Shown: piece by piece, positions 16,635-24,885 of the stretch
Position numbering within the stretch: the first letter of the stretch is position 1
Layout: every line of letters starts with the position of its first letter
Assembly: GCF_900113695.1 (NCBI RefSeq)
Contig: NZ_FOQH01000001.1
Span: forward strand, 372,001-436,000
Reading direction: 5' to 3'
DNA length: 64,000 bases
From: Albimonas pacifica
GTDB taxonomy: Bacteria; Pseudomonadota; Alphaproteobacteria; Rhodobacterales; Rhodobacteraceae
Notes under the pieces: model-generated
The model's database searches: none
The model's input: only the letters and a program-made list of their open reading frames with translations
What the model was told of the DNA's origin: nothing
Position numbers and translations under genes: made by a program

Positions 16635-17504
16635 ATGACCTGGATCGTCCGCCGCGGCCGCGCGCTGGTCGTCGCCGTGCCCACCCTGTGGCTGGCCCTG
16701 TTCTTCCTGATCCCCTTCCTGGTGGTGCTGCGGGTCAGCTTCTCCGAGCCCGCCATCGCGCGCCCGCCCTACACCTCGCTGTTCGACTGGGATCAGGGCC
16801 TGCTGACGATCACGCTCAACCTCGGCAATTACGCCTACCTGCTCGAGGACGACCTCTACGTCTCGGCCTACCTGAACTCGATCTGGATGGCCTCGGCCTC
16901 GACCGTGATCTGCCTGCTGATCGCCTACCCGATGGCGCTGTGGATCGCCCGCTCGCCGATGAAGAACCTGCTGCTGATGCTGGTGATCCTGCCGTTCTGG
17001 ACCAGCTTCCTGCTGCGCATGTACGCGCTGATCGGGCTGATGAGCCCCACCGGCTTCATCAACTCTGCGCTGGGCCTGGTCGGCCTCGGCCCGATCACCA
17101 TGCTGCAGACCGATTTCGCGGTCTACATGGGCATGGTCACCGGCTACCTGCCGCTGATGATCCTGCCCTTGTACTCCACGCTCGAAAAGCTGGACGGCGC
17201 CCTGCTCGAGGCCTCCCACGACCTCGGCGCCAGGCCCTGGCGGGCGTTCCTGGACGTGACCCTGCCGCTGTCGATGCCGGGCGTGATCGCGGGCTCGCTG
17301 CTGGTCTTCATCCCCTCGGTCGGCGAATACGTGATCCCCGCGCTGCTCGGCGGCCCCGACCAGCTGATGATCGGCAAGACCCTGTGGACCGAGTTCTTCA
17401 ACAACCGCGACTGGCCGCTGGCCTCGGCGGTCGCCATCGCCATGCTGGCCTTCCTGGTGGTGCCGATCATGTTCGCGCGCAACGCATTGGGTGTGAAGGA
17501 ATGA
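16635..17504 (+). CDS. potH: Polyamine ABC transporter permease (PotH/PotB type)
   Basis: A 289-residue inner-membrane permease with about six transmembrane helices, beginning VVAVPTLWLALFFLIPFLVV. The cytoplasmic EAA loop EASHDLGARPWRAFLDVTLP (about 194-213) contacts the ATPase. ILPFWTSFLLRMYALIGLM and PSVGEYVIPALLGGP are characteristic of PotB/PotH proteins. The ATG at 16635 follows GGAGGTC. It is separated from potG by a repeat element but from potI by only 22 bp, so the two permease genes are a tight pair. Confidence 0.93.
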   Translation: MTWIVRRGRALVVAVPTLWLALFFLIPFLVVLRVSFSEPAIARPPYTSLFDWDQGLLTITLNLGNYAYLLEDDLYVSAYLNSIWMASASTVICLLIAYPMALWIARSPMKNLLLMLVILPFWTSFLLRMYALIGLMSPTGFINSALGLVGLGPITMLQTDFAVYMGMVTGYLPLMILPLYSTLEKLDGALLEASHDLGARPWRAFLDVTLPLSMPGVIAGSLLVFIPSVGEYVIPALLGGPDQLMIGKTLWTEFFNNRDWPLASAVAIAMLAFLVVPIMFARNALGVKE

Positions 17505-17526
17505 TGGGGCGTGAAGGAGTGAGCCG

Positions 17527-18351
17527 ATGAGCGACGCCCGCATGTCCGGCCGCGGCCTCTCGCGCTTCGCCCTGCCGATGGCGGCGGCCTTCGGCTTCGC
17601 GGTGCTCTACGTGCCGCTGGCGATCATGGTGATCTACTCGTTCAACGCCTCCAAGCTCGCCTCGGTCTGGGGGGGCTGGTCGGTGCAGTGGTACGGGGAA
17701 CTCCTGCGCAACGACCAGATCCTGCAGGCCGCCTGGGTCAGCCTGAAGGTGGCGGCGATGTCGGCGACGCTGGGCACGATCTTCGGCTGCCTGATCGGCT
17801 ACGCCATGTCCCGCTTCGGCCGCTTCCGCCCGCGCCTGCTGCTGTCGGGCATGGCGACCGCGCCGATCGTGATGCCCGACGTGGTCACCGGCCTGTCGCT
17901 GCTGCTGCTCTTCATCTCGATGGAGGCGCTGCTGGGCTGGCCGGCCGAGCGCGGCGTCGACACCATCGTCATCGCCCATGCCACCTTCTGCATGGCCTTC
18001 GTCGCGGTGATCGTACAGGCGCGGCTGACCGACGTGGACACCTCGGTCGAGGAGGCGGCGATGGACCTCGGCGCCCGCCAGCCCCGCGTGTTCTTCGACG
18101 TCACCCTGCCGATGATGGCCCCGGCGCTGGTGGCGGGGTGGCTGCTGAGCTTCACCCTCTCCCTCGACGACCTGGTGATCGCGAGCTTCGTCTCCGGCCC
18201 CGGCGCCTCGACCCTGCCGATGGTGGTGTTCTCCAAGGTGCGCCTCGGGGTGACGCCCGAGATCAACGCGCTCGCCACCCTGCTGATCGTCCTGGTCTCG
18301 ATCTTCGTGGCGCTGGCGGCCTGGCGGATGCGGAAGGCGGGGAAGGCCTGA
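17527..18351 (+). CDS. potI: Polyamine ABC transporter permease (PotI/PotC type)
   Basis: A 274-residue permease with about six transmembrane helices and the EAA motif EEAAMDLGARQPRVFFDVTL (about 177-196). FTLSLDDLVIASFVSGPG is the PotC/PotI signature. It pairs with PotH to form the membrane channel. The ATG at 17527 follows GAAGGAGTGAG. It is the last gene of the operon, followed by a small hairpin at 18451-18468. Confidence 0.93.
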   Translation: MSDARMSGRGLSRFALPMAAAFGFAVLYVPLAIMVIYSFNASKLASVWGGWSVQWYGELLRNDQILQAAWVSLKVAAMSATLGTIFGCLIGYAMSRFGRFRPRLLLSGMATAPIVMPDVVTGLSLLLLFISMEALLGWPAERGVDTIVIAHATFCMAFVAVIVQARLTDVDTSVEEAAMDLGARQPRVFFDVTLPMMAPALVAGWLLSFTLSLDDLVIASFVSGPGASTLPMVVFSKVRLGVTPEINALATLLIVLVSIFVALAAWRMRKAGKA

Positions 18352-18450
18352 GAGCGCGCCCGCGCGACCCGCGCGTTCCGCCCTGCGGCGCCGAGACGTC
18401 GCAAACCCCCCTCGCGCCCGCCGTCGCGGGGGCGTAGGGTGCGCTCGCTT

Positions 18451-18468
18451 CCCTGCCGCCCGGCAGGG
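18451..18468 (+). terminator. Possible terminator of the pot operon
   Basis: CCCTGCC, loop GCCC, GGCAGGG form a 7-bp stem 100 bp after potI. No U tract follows, so this may be a weak terminator or simply a hairpin in the thiolase leader. Confidence 0.3.
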
Positions 18469-18504
18469 TCGCTTGAGTCGACCAGAACCGTGGGAGAGAC
18501 GCCC

Positions 18505-19707
18505 GTGACCCGTCGCGCCGCCATCGTCGCGCCCCTGCGCACCCCCATCGGCCGCTTCGGCGGCGCCTTCAAGGACCTGCCGGTCGAGGACCTGGGCGGC
18601 GCCGCCGCCAGGGCCGTGATCGCCCAGTCCGGCATCGACCCCGCGCGCATCGACGACGTGGTCTTCGCCCAGTCCTACGCCAACTCCGAGACGCCCTGCA
18701 CCGGCCGCTGGATCGCGCTCGCCGCCGGCCTGCCGGTCGAGGTCCCGGGAATGCAGCTCGACCGTCGCTGCGGCGGCGGCCTGCAGGCCATCGCCACCGC
18801 CGCGATGATGGTCCAGACCGGCGCCTGCGACGCGGTCATGGCCGGCGGCGTCGAGAGCATGAGCCGGATCGAGTACTATTCGAACGACATGCGCTGGGGC
18901 AAACGCGCCGGCACCGCCCAGTTCTACGACCGCCTCGACCGCGGGCGCGAGCGCTCCCAGCCCGAGGACCGCTTCGGCAAGATCTCCGGCATGATCGAGA
19001 CGGCCGAGAACCTCGCCCGCGACTACCAGATCGCGCGCGAGGACTCCGACGCCTTCGCCGCCGCCTCCCACGCCAAGGCCCACGCCGCCTGGGAGGAGGG
19101 GCGCTTCGAGGGCGAGGTGATCAAGGTCGACGTGCCCCAGCGCAAGGGCGACCCTGTGAGCGTGGCCCGCGACGAGGGCATCCGCCCCGAGGCGACGGCC
19201 GAGAGCCTCGCCAAACTGCGCGCCATCACCAAGGGCGGCACGGTGACGGCGGGCAACGCCTCCCAGCAGAACGACGCGGCGGCGGCCTGCCTGGTGGTGG
19301 CCGAGGACAAGCTGGAGGAGCTGGGCCTGGAGCCGATCGCCTTCCTCACCGGCTGGGCGGCGGCGGGCTGCGAGCCCTCGCACATGGGCATCGGCCCGGC
19401 GCCGGCGACGAAGCGGGTGATGGAGCGCAACGGCCTGAGCCTCGACCAGATGGACCTGATCGAGGTGAACGAGGCCTTCGCCTGCCAGGTGCTGTCGGTG
19501 CTCAAGGAGTGGGGGATGGACGCCTCCGACCCGCGGCTGAACGTCAACGGCTCGGGCATCTCGCTGGGCCACCCGATCGGCGCCACGGGCGTGCGGATCA
19601 TGACCACGCTGCTGCACGAGATGAAGCGGCGGGGCGCGAAGTACGGCCTCGAGACCATGTGCGTCGGCGGCGGCCAGGGGGTCGCGGCGATCTTCGAGGC
19701 GGCCTGA
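18505..19707 (+). CDS. Acetyl-CoA acetyltransferase / 3-ketoacyl-CoA thiolase
   Basis: A 400-residue classical thiolase. The nucleophile Cys lies in LDRRCGGGLQA (about 89). NEAFACQ, GHPIGATG (about 355-362) and CVGGGQGVA (Cys about 386) complete the active site. Members act in beta-oxidation, ketone-body or PHB metabolism; the sequence does not decide between them. The start is a GTG at 18505 (VTRRAAIVAPLRTPIG) preceded by GGGAGAG. It appears monocistronic, with a strong terminator at 19740-19766. Confidence 0.92.
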   Translation: MTRRAAIVAPLRTPIGRFGGAFKDLPVEDLGGAAARAVIAQSGIDPARIDDVVFAQSYANSETPCTGRWIALAAGLPVEVPGMQLDRRCGGGLQAIATAAMMVQTGACDAVMAGGVESMSRIEYYSNDMRWGKRAGTAQFYDRLDRGRERSQPEDRFGKISGMIETAENLARDYQIAREDSDAFAAASHAKAHAAWEEGRFEGEVIKVDVPQRKGDPVSVARDEGIRPEATAESLAKLRAITKGGTVTAGNASQQNDAAAACLVVAEDKLEELGLEPIAFLTGWAAAGCEPSHMGIGPAPATKRVMERNGLSLDQMDLIEVNEAFACQVLSVLKEWGMDASDPRLNVNGSGISLGHPIGATGVRIMTTLLHEMKRRGAKYGLETMCVGGGQGVAAIFEAA

Positions 19708-19739
19708 CACGTCACGCTCGCGCTGTTGTGGACAGGAAT

Positions 19740-19766
19740 GGGACGGTCTCCGGGCCGTCCCTTTTT
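19740..19766 (+). terminator. Rho-independent terminator after thiolase
   Basis: GGGACGG (19740-19746), loop TCTCCGGG, CCGTCCC (19755-19761), then five T residues. Confidence 0.85.
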
Positions 19767-19790
19767 CGTGGGCCGGCTCCCGGGTCCATA

Positions 19791-19947
19791 GGCGCCGTGC
19801 GGGCGGGCTTGGCTGCGTCGCGCTTTGCGGCGGAGGCGGCGCAATGGCCTTTCGCCGCGCAACGGGGCGGGCGTCGCAAGGCGCCGGGCCCTCCGGGCGC
19901 CTCGACCGCCCCGCGCGCCGCGCAGCCAAGCCCGCCCGCAGGGCGCC
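19791..19947. repeat. Unit-unit inverted repeat between thiolase and hypothetical gene
   Basis: GGCGCCGTGCGGGCGGGCTT... (19791-19817) faces its complement ...AAGCCCGCCCGCAGGGCGCC (to 19947), matching at 26 of 27 bases. It is followed by TGTAGACC, the mirror of GGTCTACA seen before copy 4. The 103-bp interior is different from that at 16407-16565, apart from GC-rich small hairpins. It lies between convergent genes; no coding region is seen in 19708-20032. Confidence 0.9.
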
Positions 19948-20032
19948 TGTAGACCGCTCGCCACGCGCGGCGCCTTGCGCAACGGGCGCCGGGCGCCGGC
20001 CGCAGGGCGGCCGGGCGTCGGCGGCGCGCCGG

Positions 20033-20587
20033 TCAGGCGGGGTCGCCAGGCGCCTCCGCGGCCTCGGCGCCCGGGGCGGCCCAGTTCTCGCCGGCCGCGA
20101 CCAGGCAGGCGAGGCCGTTGGGCATCGACATGATGATCGTCCAGGACCCGGTCTCGGACGAGGCGTAGATCTCCACCACCGCCTGGCCGCGCTGCAGGCC
20201 GTAGCCGCGGCGGGTCTCGCCGTACTTGGCCTTCAGGCGCGAGACCACCTCGGCCCGCGCGCCGCAGGTCGCGCCCTGGACGGGGACCGGCGCCTGGGCC
20301 AGGGCCGGGCCGCCCGACAGACCCGGCGCCGCCCAGCCGAGCGCCGCCGTCAGCGCCAGGACGAGGCGCGACGCGCCGCGCCGGCCGCGGGCGCCGCGCT
20401 CGCGCGCGGCCCGTCGGCCCACGACGGGTCTCCCCTCGGCGGAGCCGCCCTTTTCAGAACTGGCCCCGACAGGTCTGTCCGCGGCCAGACCCGTCGCGGG
20501 GCGGCCGACGGCGGCGCCGACGGGCGGCCGGCCCGCGGGCCGCGGGGCGGGGGAGGAGGCGGGGCGGGTGTCGGCGTCGCGGTCCAT
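20033..20587 (-). CDS. Conserved exported protein of unknown function
   Basis: A 184-residue protein. Residues 1-70 are a low-complexity Arg/Pro/Ala tail, about 71-97 are a hydrophobic segment ending PALAQ like a signal peptide, and the last ~80 residues form a compact domain (CGARAEVVSRLKAKYGETRR, AVVEIYASSETGSWTIIMSM, PNGLACLVAAGENW). That domain resembles small periplasmic proteins common in Rhodobacterales; no function is known to me. The ATG at 20587 has AAAGGTGA upstream, but a GTG at 20422 would give a normal signal peptide without the long tail. Two cysteines (in TCGAR and ACLVA) could form a disulfide. Confidence 0.7.
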   Translation of the reverse strand: MDRDADTRPASSPAPRPAGRPPVGAAVGRPATGLAADRPVGASSEKGGSAEGRPVVGRRAARERGARGRRGASRLVLALTAALGWAAPGLSGGPALAQAPVPVQGATCGARAEVVSRLKAKYGETRRGYGLQRGQAVVEIYASSETGSWTIIMSMPNGLACLVAAGENWAAPGAEAAEAPGDPA

Positions 20588-20932
20588 GGCATCACCTTTG
20601 CGCTGGGCGCCGGGCGCCGCCGGGGCCCGGACCCCCGAGCCGCCGACCGATCCGGCCGGGCGCCGGTGCTCGGGTCGACGGATCGGCCGCCGGGGGCGCC
20701 TCCCCCCGCGCCGGCGCGGCCTGTCGCGTCGGAACGGCGGGGAGGCCGCCCGATCCGGCGACGGCCTTGCCCGCACCCTGCGCGCAAAGGACGAAAACAA
20801 GGTTAACCGCCGGCTGCGGCGCCGCGAAAATTGCGCAGGCGTCGCCCGTCGGGCCATCTTCTTGCGCAGCCGCCGCGCGGCTTGTATCCCGCGCAGGCGA
20901 TCCGAACCGACCTCCCGCATCCAGGAGCCTCC
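20588..20932. other. Intergenic region between divergent genes
   Basis: 345 bp separate the exported protein gene (minus) from the CitE-like gene (plus). The left 200 bp are extremely GC-rich. Lower-GC islands near 20790-20840 (AAAGGACGAAAACAAGGTTAACC) probably hold the promoters. I see no gene or repeat family member. Confidence 0.4.
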
Positions 20933-21811
20933 ATGTCCGACCTCGCCCGCCCGCGCCGCTCCGTCCTCTACATGCCCGGCGCCAAGGCCCGCGCGCTGGA
21001 GAAGGCCCGCGGCCTGCCGGCCGACAGCCTGATCCTCGACCTCGAGGACGCCGTGGGCCCCACCGAGAAGGAAGCGGCCCGCGAGCTGGTGGTGCAGACC
21101 CTGAAGGAGGGCGGCTTCGGCCTGCGCGAGGTGACGGTGCGGGTGAACGGCCTCGACACCGAGTGGGGCGAGGCCGACATCCGGGCCATCGCCGCCATGG
21201 GCCCCGACGCCATCGTGGTCCCCAAGGTCAACGCGCCCGCCGACCTGCACGCGGTCGAGCGGCTGATGGACGACGCCGGCGCCCCCGCCGCGACGAAGAT
21301 CTGGGCGATGATGGAGACGCCGATCGGCATCCTCAACGCCCGCGAGATCGCCGCGGCCACCCCGCGCCTCGCCTGCTTCGTGATGGGCACCAACGACCTG
21401 GTCAAGGAGCTGGGCGCCCTGCACACCGAGGGGCGGGCCGAGGTCATGACCTCGCTCGGCTGGTGCCTGCTGGCGGCGCGGGCCCACGGGCTGGCGATCC
21501 TCGACGGGGTCTACAACGCCTACCAGGACGAGGCGGGCAACCGCGCCGCCTGCCGCCTGGGGCGCGAGATGGGCTTCGACGGCAAGACCCTCATCCACCC
21601 CGCCCAGCTCGACATCGCCAACGCGGAGTTCGGGCCCTCCGAGGCGGACGTGGAGCTGGCGAAGCGCCAGGTGGCGGCCTTCGAGGAGACCCGCGCGAAG
21701 GGCGAGGCGGTGGCCGTGGTCGACGGCAAGATCGTCGAGAACCTCCATGTGGAGACCGCCAAGAAGCTGATCGCCCAGGCCGAGGCCATCGCGAAGATGC
21801 AGGCCGGCTGA
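20933..21811 (+). CDS. HpcH/HpaI aldolase / citrate lyase beta-like (CitE family)
   Basis: The 292-residue TIM-barrel lyase opens with RRSVLYMPGAKARALEKA, then SLILDLEDAVGPTEK (metal/acid Asp and Glu), METPIGILNA (conserved Glu) and VMGTNDLVKEL. The family cleaves malyl-CoA, citramalyl-CoA or related 3-hydroxyacyl-CoAs, or hydrolyses malyl-CoA. In Rhodobacterales such enzymes serve the ethylmalonyl-CoA pathway and itaconate or citramalate breakdown. No other citrate lyase subunits adjoin it, so true citrate lyase is unlikely. The ATG at 20933 follows CAGGAG. It appears monocistronic. Confidence 0.85.
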   Translation: MSDLARPRRSVLYMPGAKARALEKARGLPADSLILDLEDAVGPTEKEAARELVVQTLKEGGFGLREVTVRVNGLDTEWGEADIRAIAAMGPDAIVVPKVNAPADLHAVERLMDDAGAPAATKIWAMMETPIGILNAREIAAATPRLACFVMGTNDLVKELGALHTEGRAEVMTSLGWCLLAARAHGLAILDGVYNAYQDEAGNRAACRLGREMGFDGKTLIHPAQLDIANAEFGPSEADVELAKRQVAAFEETRAKGEAVAVVDGKIVENLHVETAKKLIAQAEAIAKMQAG

Positions 21812-21953
21812 GGCTGTCGCCCGGGGCGGGCCTCGCGAGGCGGGGCTCGCTCGGCCTGCGCGCTGCGCGCGGGGAAGGGGCTCGGGAGCTCGCCAGAGTA
21901 CCGGCGCTCCGCGGCCTCTGGCGGGCGTCGCGCCGGGGCGCCCGGGGCGGGCG

Positions 21954-22370
21954 TCAGAACCCGGCGGCGAAGACCGCGATCCACAGGGGCTGGTCGTCGG
22001 AGACGAGGCCGAGGCGGCCGTAGCGCGCCTCGGCGGCGCCGACCAGGGTCGTCGTGGGCTCGAGGTTGTTGGCGCGGTGGCCCTCGGAGCCCTGCCAGGC
22101 CGCCACGGCGGCCGCCGCGTCGGGCTGGCCCATGGCGATGTTCTCGGCGGCGAGGCGCGGGCTCAGGCCCTGGCGCATCACCCGCTCCATCGGCAGGGAG
22201 GAGTCGGAGCCCGCGTGATCGAAGGCGCCGTTGCCCAGCAGATCCGCGGCATGGGCCATCGCCGCCGCCCGCAGCGCCGGGTGGGGCACGAGCGGGGGCA
22301 GACCGGCCTCGGCCCGCGCGGCGTTGATCCCGGCCTCGAGCGCGGGGCAGGGGAGGGGGGCGGCGCTCAT
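21954..22370 (-). CDS. CAP/SCP-domain (PR-1-like) protein
   Basis: A 138-residue protein consisting of a CAP domain: ALEAGINAARAEAGLPPL, HAADLLGNGAFDHAGSD, AAENIAMGQPD and WQGSEGHRANNL hold the conserved His/Glu/His pocket. Bacterial CAP proteins (YkwD type) are usually secreted, with unclear function. No signal peptide is visible from the ATG at 22370, and that ATG lacks a good ribosome site. The true start may lie upstream, although the divergent transporter gene begins 118 bp away. Confidence 0.75.
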   Translation of the reverse strand: MSAAPLPCPALEAGINAARAEAGLPPLVPHPALRAAAMAHAADLLGNGAFDHAGSDSSLPMERVMRQGLSPRLAAENIAMGQPDAAAAVAAWQGSEGHRANNLEPTTTLVGAAEARYGRLGLVSDDQPLWIAVFAAGF

Positions 22371-22487
22371 CGCGCCGCCGCCCGGGGCCGAGGGGGCGAA
22401 AGGCGCCCCCGGGGGCCTTTCCCTGCCGGGCGCGCCGGGGCATTCTGCGCGCAAATCGATACCGACAGGGAACCGGGGGACCATTCC

Positions 22488-23624
22488 ATGAAACGCTCCA
22501 TCGTCGCCGCGGCCTGCGCCGCGCTGCTCGCGGCCGCGCCGGCCGTCGCCGAAGTGAAGATCGGCATGATCACCACGCTCTCGGGCGGCGGCTCGCATCT
22601 GGGCATCGACGCCCGCGACGCCTTCATGCTCGCGGTCGAGGAGGCGGGCAACCCCGACGTCGTCGTGATCGAGAAGGACGACGCCCAGAAGCCGGACGTG
22701 GCCAAGAGCCTCGCCGACGAGCTGATCCAGAAGGACGGGGTCGACATCCTGACCGGGATCATCTGGTCGAACCTCGCCATGGCGGTGGTGCCGGGCGCGG
22801 TGCGCCAGGGGGTGTTCTACGTCTCGGTCAACGCCGGCCCCTCGGCGCTGGCGGGCAAGGGCTGCCACGAGAACTATTTCAACGCCGCCTACCAGAACGA
22901 CAACCTGCACGAGGCGATGGGCGCCTACATGAAGGAGCAGGGCTTCGAGAAGCCCTTCATCCTCGCCCCCAACTACCCTGCCGGCAAGGACAGCCTGACC
23001 GGGTTCAAGCGCCTCTACGAAGGCGAGCCGGCCGCCGAGATCTACACCCAGCTCGGCCAGACCGACTACGCGGCCGAGATCGCCCAGATCCGCGCCTCGG
23101 GGGCCGATTCGGTGTTCTTCTTCCTGCCGGGCGGCATGGGCATCGCCTTCATGAAGCAGTATGCGGGCGCGGGCGTCGACATTCCCGTCTTCGGCCCCGC
23201 CTTCTCCTTCGACGAGATCATCCTGGGCGCCGTGGGCGACGCGGCGATCGGGGTGAAGAACACCGCAGAGTGGAGCCATGACCTCGACGTGGCGAAGTCG
23301 AAGGCGTTCGTCGAGGCGTTCAAGGCCAAGCACGGCCGCACGCCCACCATCTACGCCGCCCAGGCCTACGACGCGGCCAACCTGATCCTGTCGGCGATCG
23401 AGAAGGCCGATCCGAAGGACAAGGACGCGTTCCGGGCGGCGCTGAAGGCGGCGGAGTTCGACTCGGTCCGCGGCGCGTTCAGGTTCGGCAACAACAACCA
23501 CCCCATCCAGGACATCTACGTCCGCGAGGTGGTGGCCGGCGAGGGCAAGCCCACCAACAAGCTGATCGGCGTGGCCGTGAAGCAGCGCCAGGACGTCTAC
23601 GCCGCCGAGTGCGAGCTGCAGTGA
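22488..23624 (+). CDS. Branched-chain-type ABC transporter substrate-binding protein
   Basis: The 378-residue protein has a signal peptide of about 20 residues (SIVAAACAALLAAAPAVAE) and a Leu/Ile/Val-binding-protein type I fold (Peripla_BP_6): VKIGMITTLSGGGSHLGIDA, DILTGIIWSNLAMAVVPGA and YAAQAYDAANLILSAIE. Such proteins bind amino acids, amides, urea or aromatic acids. It opens an operon with two permeases and one ATPase. A 340-bp hairpin-rich gap separates it from the first permease gene. Confidence 0.9.
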   Translation: MKRSIVAAACAALLAAAPAVAEVKIGMITTLSGGGSHLGIDARDAFMLAVEEAGNPDVVVIEKDDAQKPDVAKSLADELIQKDGVDILTGIIWSNLAMAVVPGAVRQGVFYVSVNAGPSALAGKGCHENYFNAAYQNDNLHEAMGAYMKEQGFEKPFILAPNYPAGKDSLTGFKRLYEGEPAAEIYTQLGQTDYAAEIAQIRASGADSVFFFLPGGMGIAFMKQYAGAGVDIPVFGPAFSFDEIILGAVGDAAIGVKNTAEWSHDLDVAKSKAFVEAFKAKHGRTPTIYAAQAYDAANLILSAIEKADPKDKDAFRAALKAAEFDSVRGAFRFGNNNHPIQDIYVREVVAGEGKPTNKLIGVAVKQRQDVYAAECELQ

Positions 23625-23639
23625 GCGACGGGACCGCCG

Positions 23640-23930
23640 GACGCGCCCCCGAGGCGCCTTCCGGCGGCCGCCGCGCGGGCGCCGCTTCGCGGCGCTCGGC
23701 CGCCCTTCGGGATGCCGATGGATCCGCGGGCGCCGCTTCGCGGCGTCCGCTCGCCCTTCGGGCGATCCCGGGCGCAGGCGCCGCTTCGCGGCGCGTCACC
23801 GCCCGCAGGGCGGCCTCGCTTCCCGCCCGCGCCGTCGGGCGCGTCACCGCCCGCAGGGCGGCCCGCCCCGACGCCCCGGCGCCGGCCCCATCCGAAGGAC
23901 GACGCGCCGCGAAGCGGCGCCTGCGCCGGC
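23640..23930. repeat. Array of short hairpin repeats in the ABC transporter operon
   Basis: The 15-mer CGCCGCTTCGCGGCG occurs at 23680, 23731 and 23779. Its loop-reversed form CGCCGCGAAGCGGCG lies at 23905. Between them are small GCCCTTCGGGC-type hairpins and a 25-bp direct repeat (23791-23815 and 23839-23863) beginning GCGCGTCACCGCCCGCAGGG. The array fills the 340-bp gap between binding-protein and permease genes, where no gene is seen. It may protect the upstream mRNA, giving excess binding protein over permease. Confidence 0.85.
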
Positions 23931-23964
23931 CTCGCGACGTCCTTGCCCCGACCCTGGAGACCCG

Positions 23965-24885
23965 GTGACCCTCGCCCTCCTGATCGAGCAGCTGCTGAAC
24001 GGGGTTCAGCTCGGCGTGATGCTGTTCCTCGCCGCCGCCGGGCTGACGCTGGTGTTCGGAGTGATGGGGCTGATCAACCTCGCCCACGGCTCGCTCTACA
24101 TGACCGGCGCCTTCGTCTGCGCCTGGGTGGCGGGGAGCACCGGCAGCTTCTGGCTGGGCCTCGTCGCCGGCGCCGCCGCGGCCGCCGCGGCCGGCGCGCT
24201 GGTCGAGGCGCTGGTGCTGCGCAGGCTCTACGACCGCGACCACCTCGACCAGGTGCTGGCGACCTTCGCGCTGATCCTGGTGTTCTCCGAGGGCGCGCGC
24301 TGGATCTTCGGCCCGCAGCCCCTGTGGCTCGACGTGCCGGCCGCGCTGCAGGGCGCCGTCTCGCTGCCCGGAGGCGCCGCCTACCCGACCTATCGCCTCG
24401 CCATCATCGGGGCCGGCGTCGCCGCGGCCGTGCTGCTGTGGCTGCTGATCGCGCGCACCCGGATGGGGATGCGCATCCGCGCCGGGGAATCGGACCGCGA
24501 GATGATCGGGGCGCTGGGGGTGAACATCTCCGTCCTCTACACCGCCGTCTTCGCGCTGGGCGCAGGCCTGGCGGGATTCGCCGGCGCCATGGTGGGCGCC
24601 CTGCAGTCGGTGCAGGTGGGCATGGGCGAGCCGGTGCTGATCCTCGCCTTCGTGGTCATCGTCATCGGCGGCATCGGCTCGATCAAGGGCGCGCTCGTCG
24701 GCGCGCTGCTGGTCGGCGTGGTCGACACGCTGGGCCGGGTGTTCCTGCCGATGGGCTTCGCGGCGTTCCTGCCGCCGTCGGAGGCCTCGGGCGTCGGCGC
24801 GGCCGTGGCCTCCCTCCTGATCTACCTGCTGATGGCCGGCGTGCTGGTCTGGCGGCCCAAGGGACTGTTCCCCGCCGATGGCTGA
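23965..24885 (+). CDS. livH: Branched-chain-type ABC transporter permease (LivH type)
   Basis: A 306-residue membrane permease with about eight hydrophobic helices. QLLNGVQLGVMLFLAAAGLT and FGVMGLINLAHGSLYM are the LivH N-terminal signature; GIGSIKGALVGALLVGVVDT is the conserved C-terminal loop. The start is GTG at 23965, preceded by CTGGAGA. The end overlaps the livM gene by 8 bp. Confidence 0.92.
   Translation: MTLALLIEQLLNGVQLGVMLFLAAAGLTLVFGVMGLINLAHGSLYMTGAFVCAWVAGSTGSFWLGLVAGAAAAAAAGALVEALVLRRLYDRDHLDQVLATFALILVFSEGARWIFGPQPLWLDVPAALQGAVSLPGGAAYPTYRLAIIGAGVAAAVLLWLLIARTRMGMRIRAGESDREMIGALGVNISVLYTAVFALGAGLAGFAGAMVGALQSVQVGMGEPVLILAFVVIVIGGIGSIKGALVGALLVGVVDTLGRVFLPMGFAAFLPPSEASGVGAAVASLLIYLLMAGVLVWRPKGLFPADG

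Noticed and set aside
20933-21811. Calling the CitE-like gene a citrate lyase subunit
   Set aside because: No citC, citD, citF or citX genes are near; stand-alone CitE-like proteins usually act on malyl- or citramalyl-CoA.
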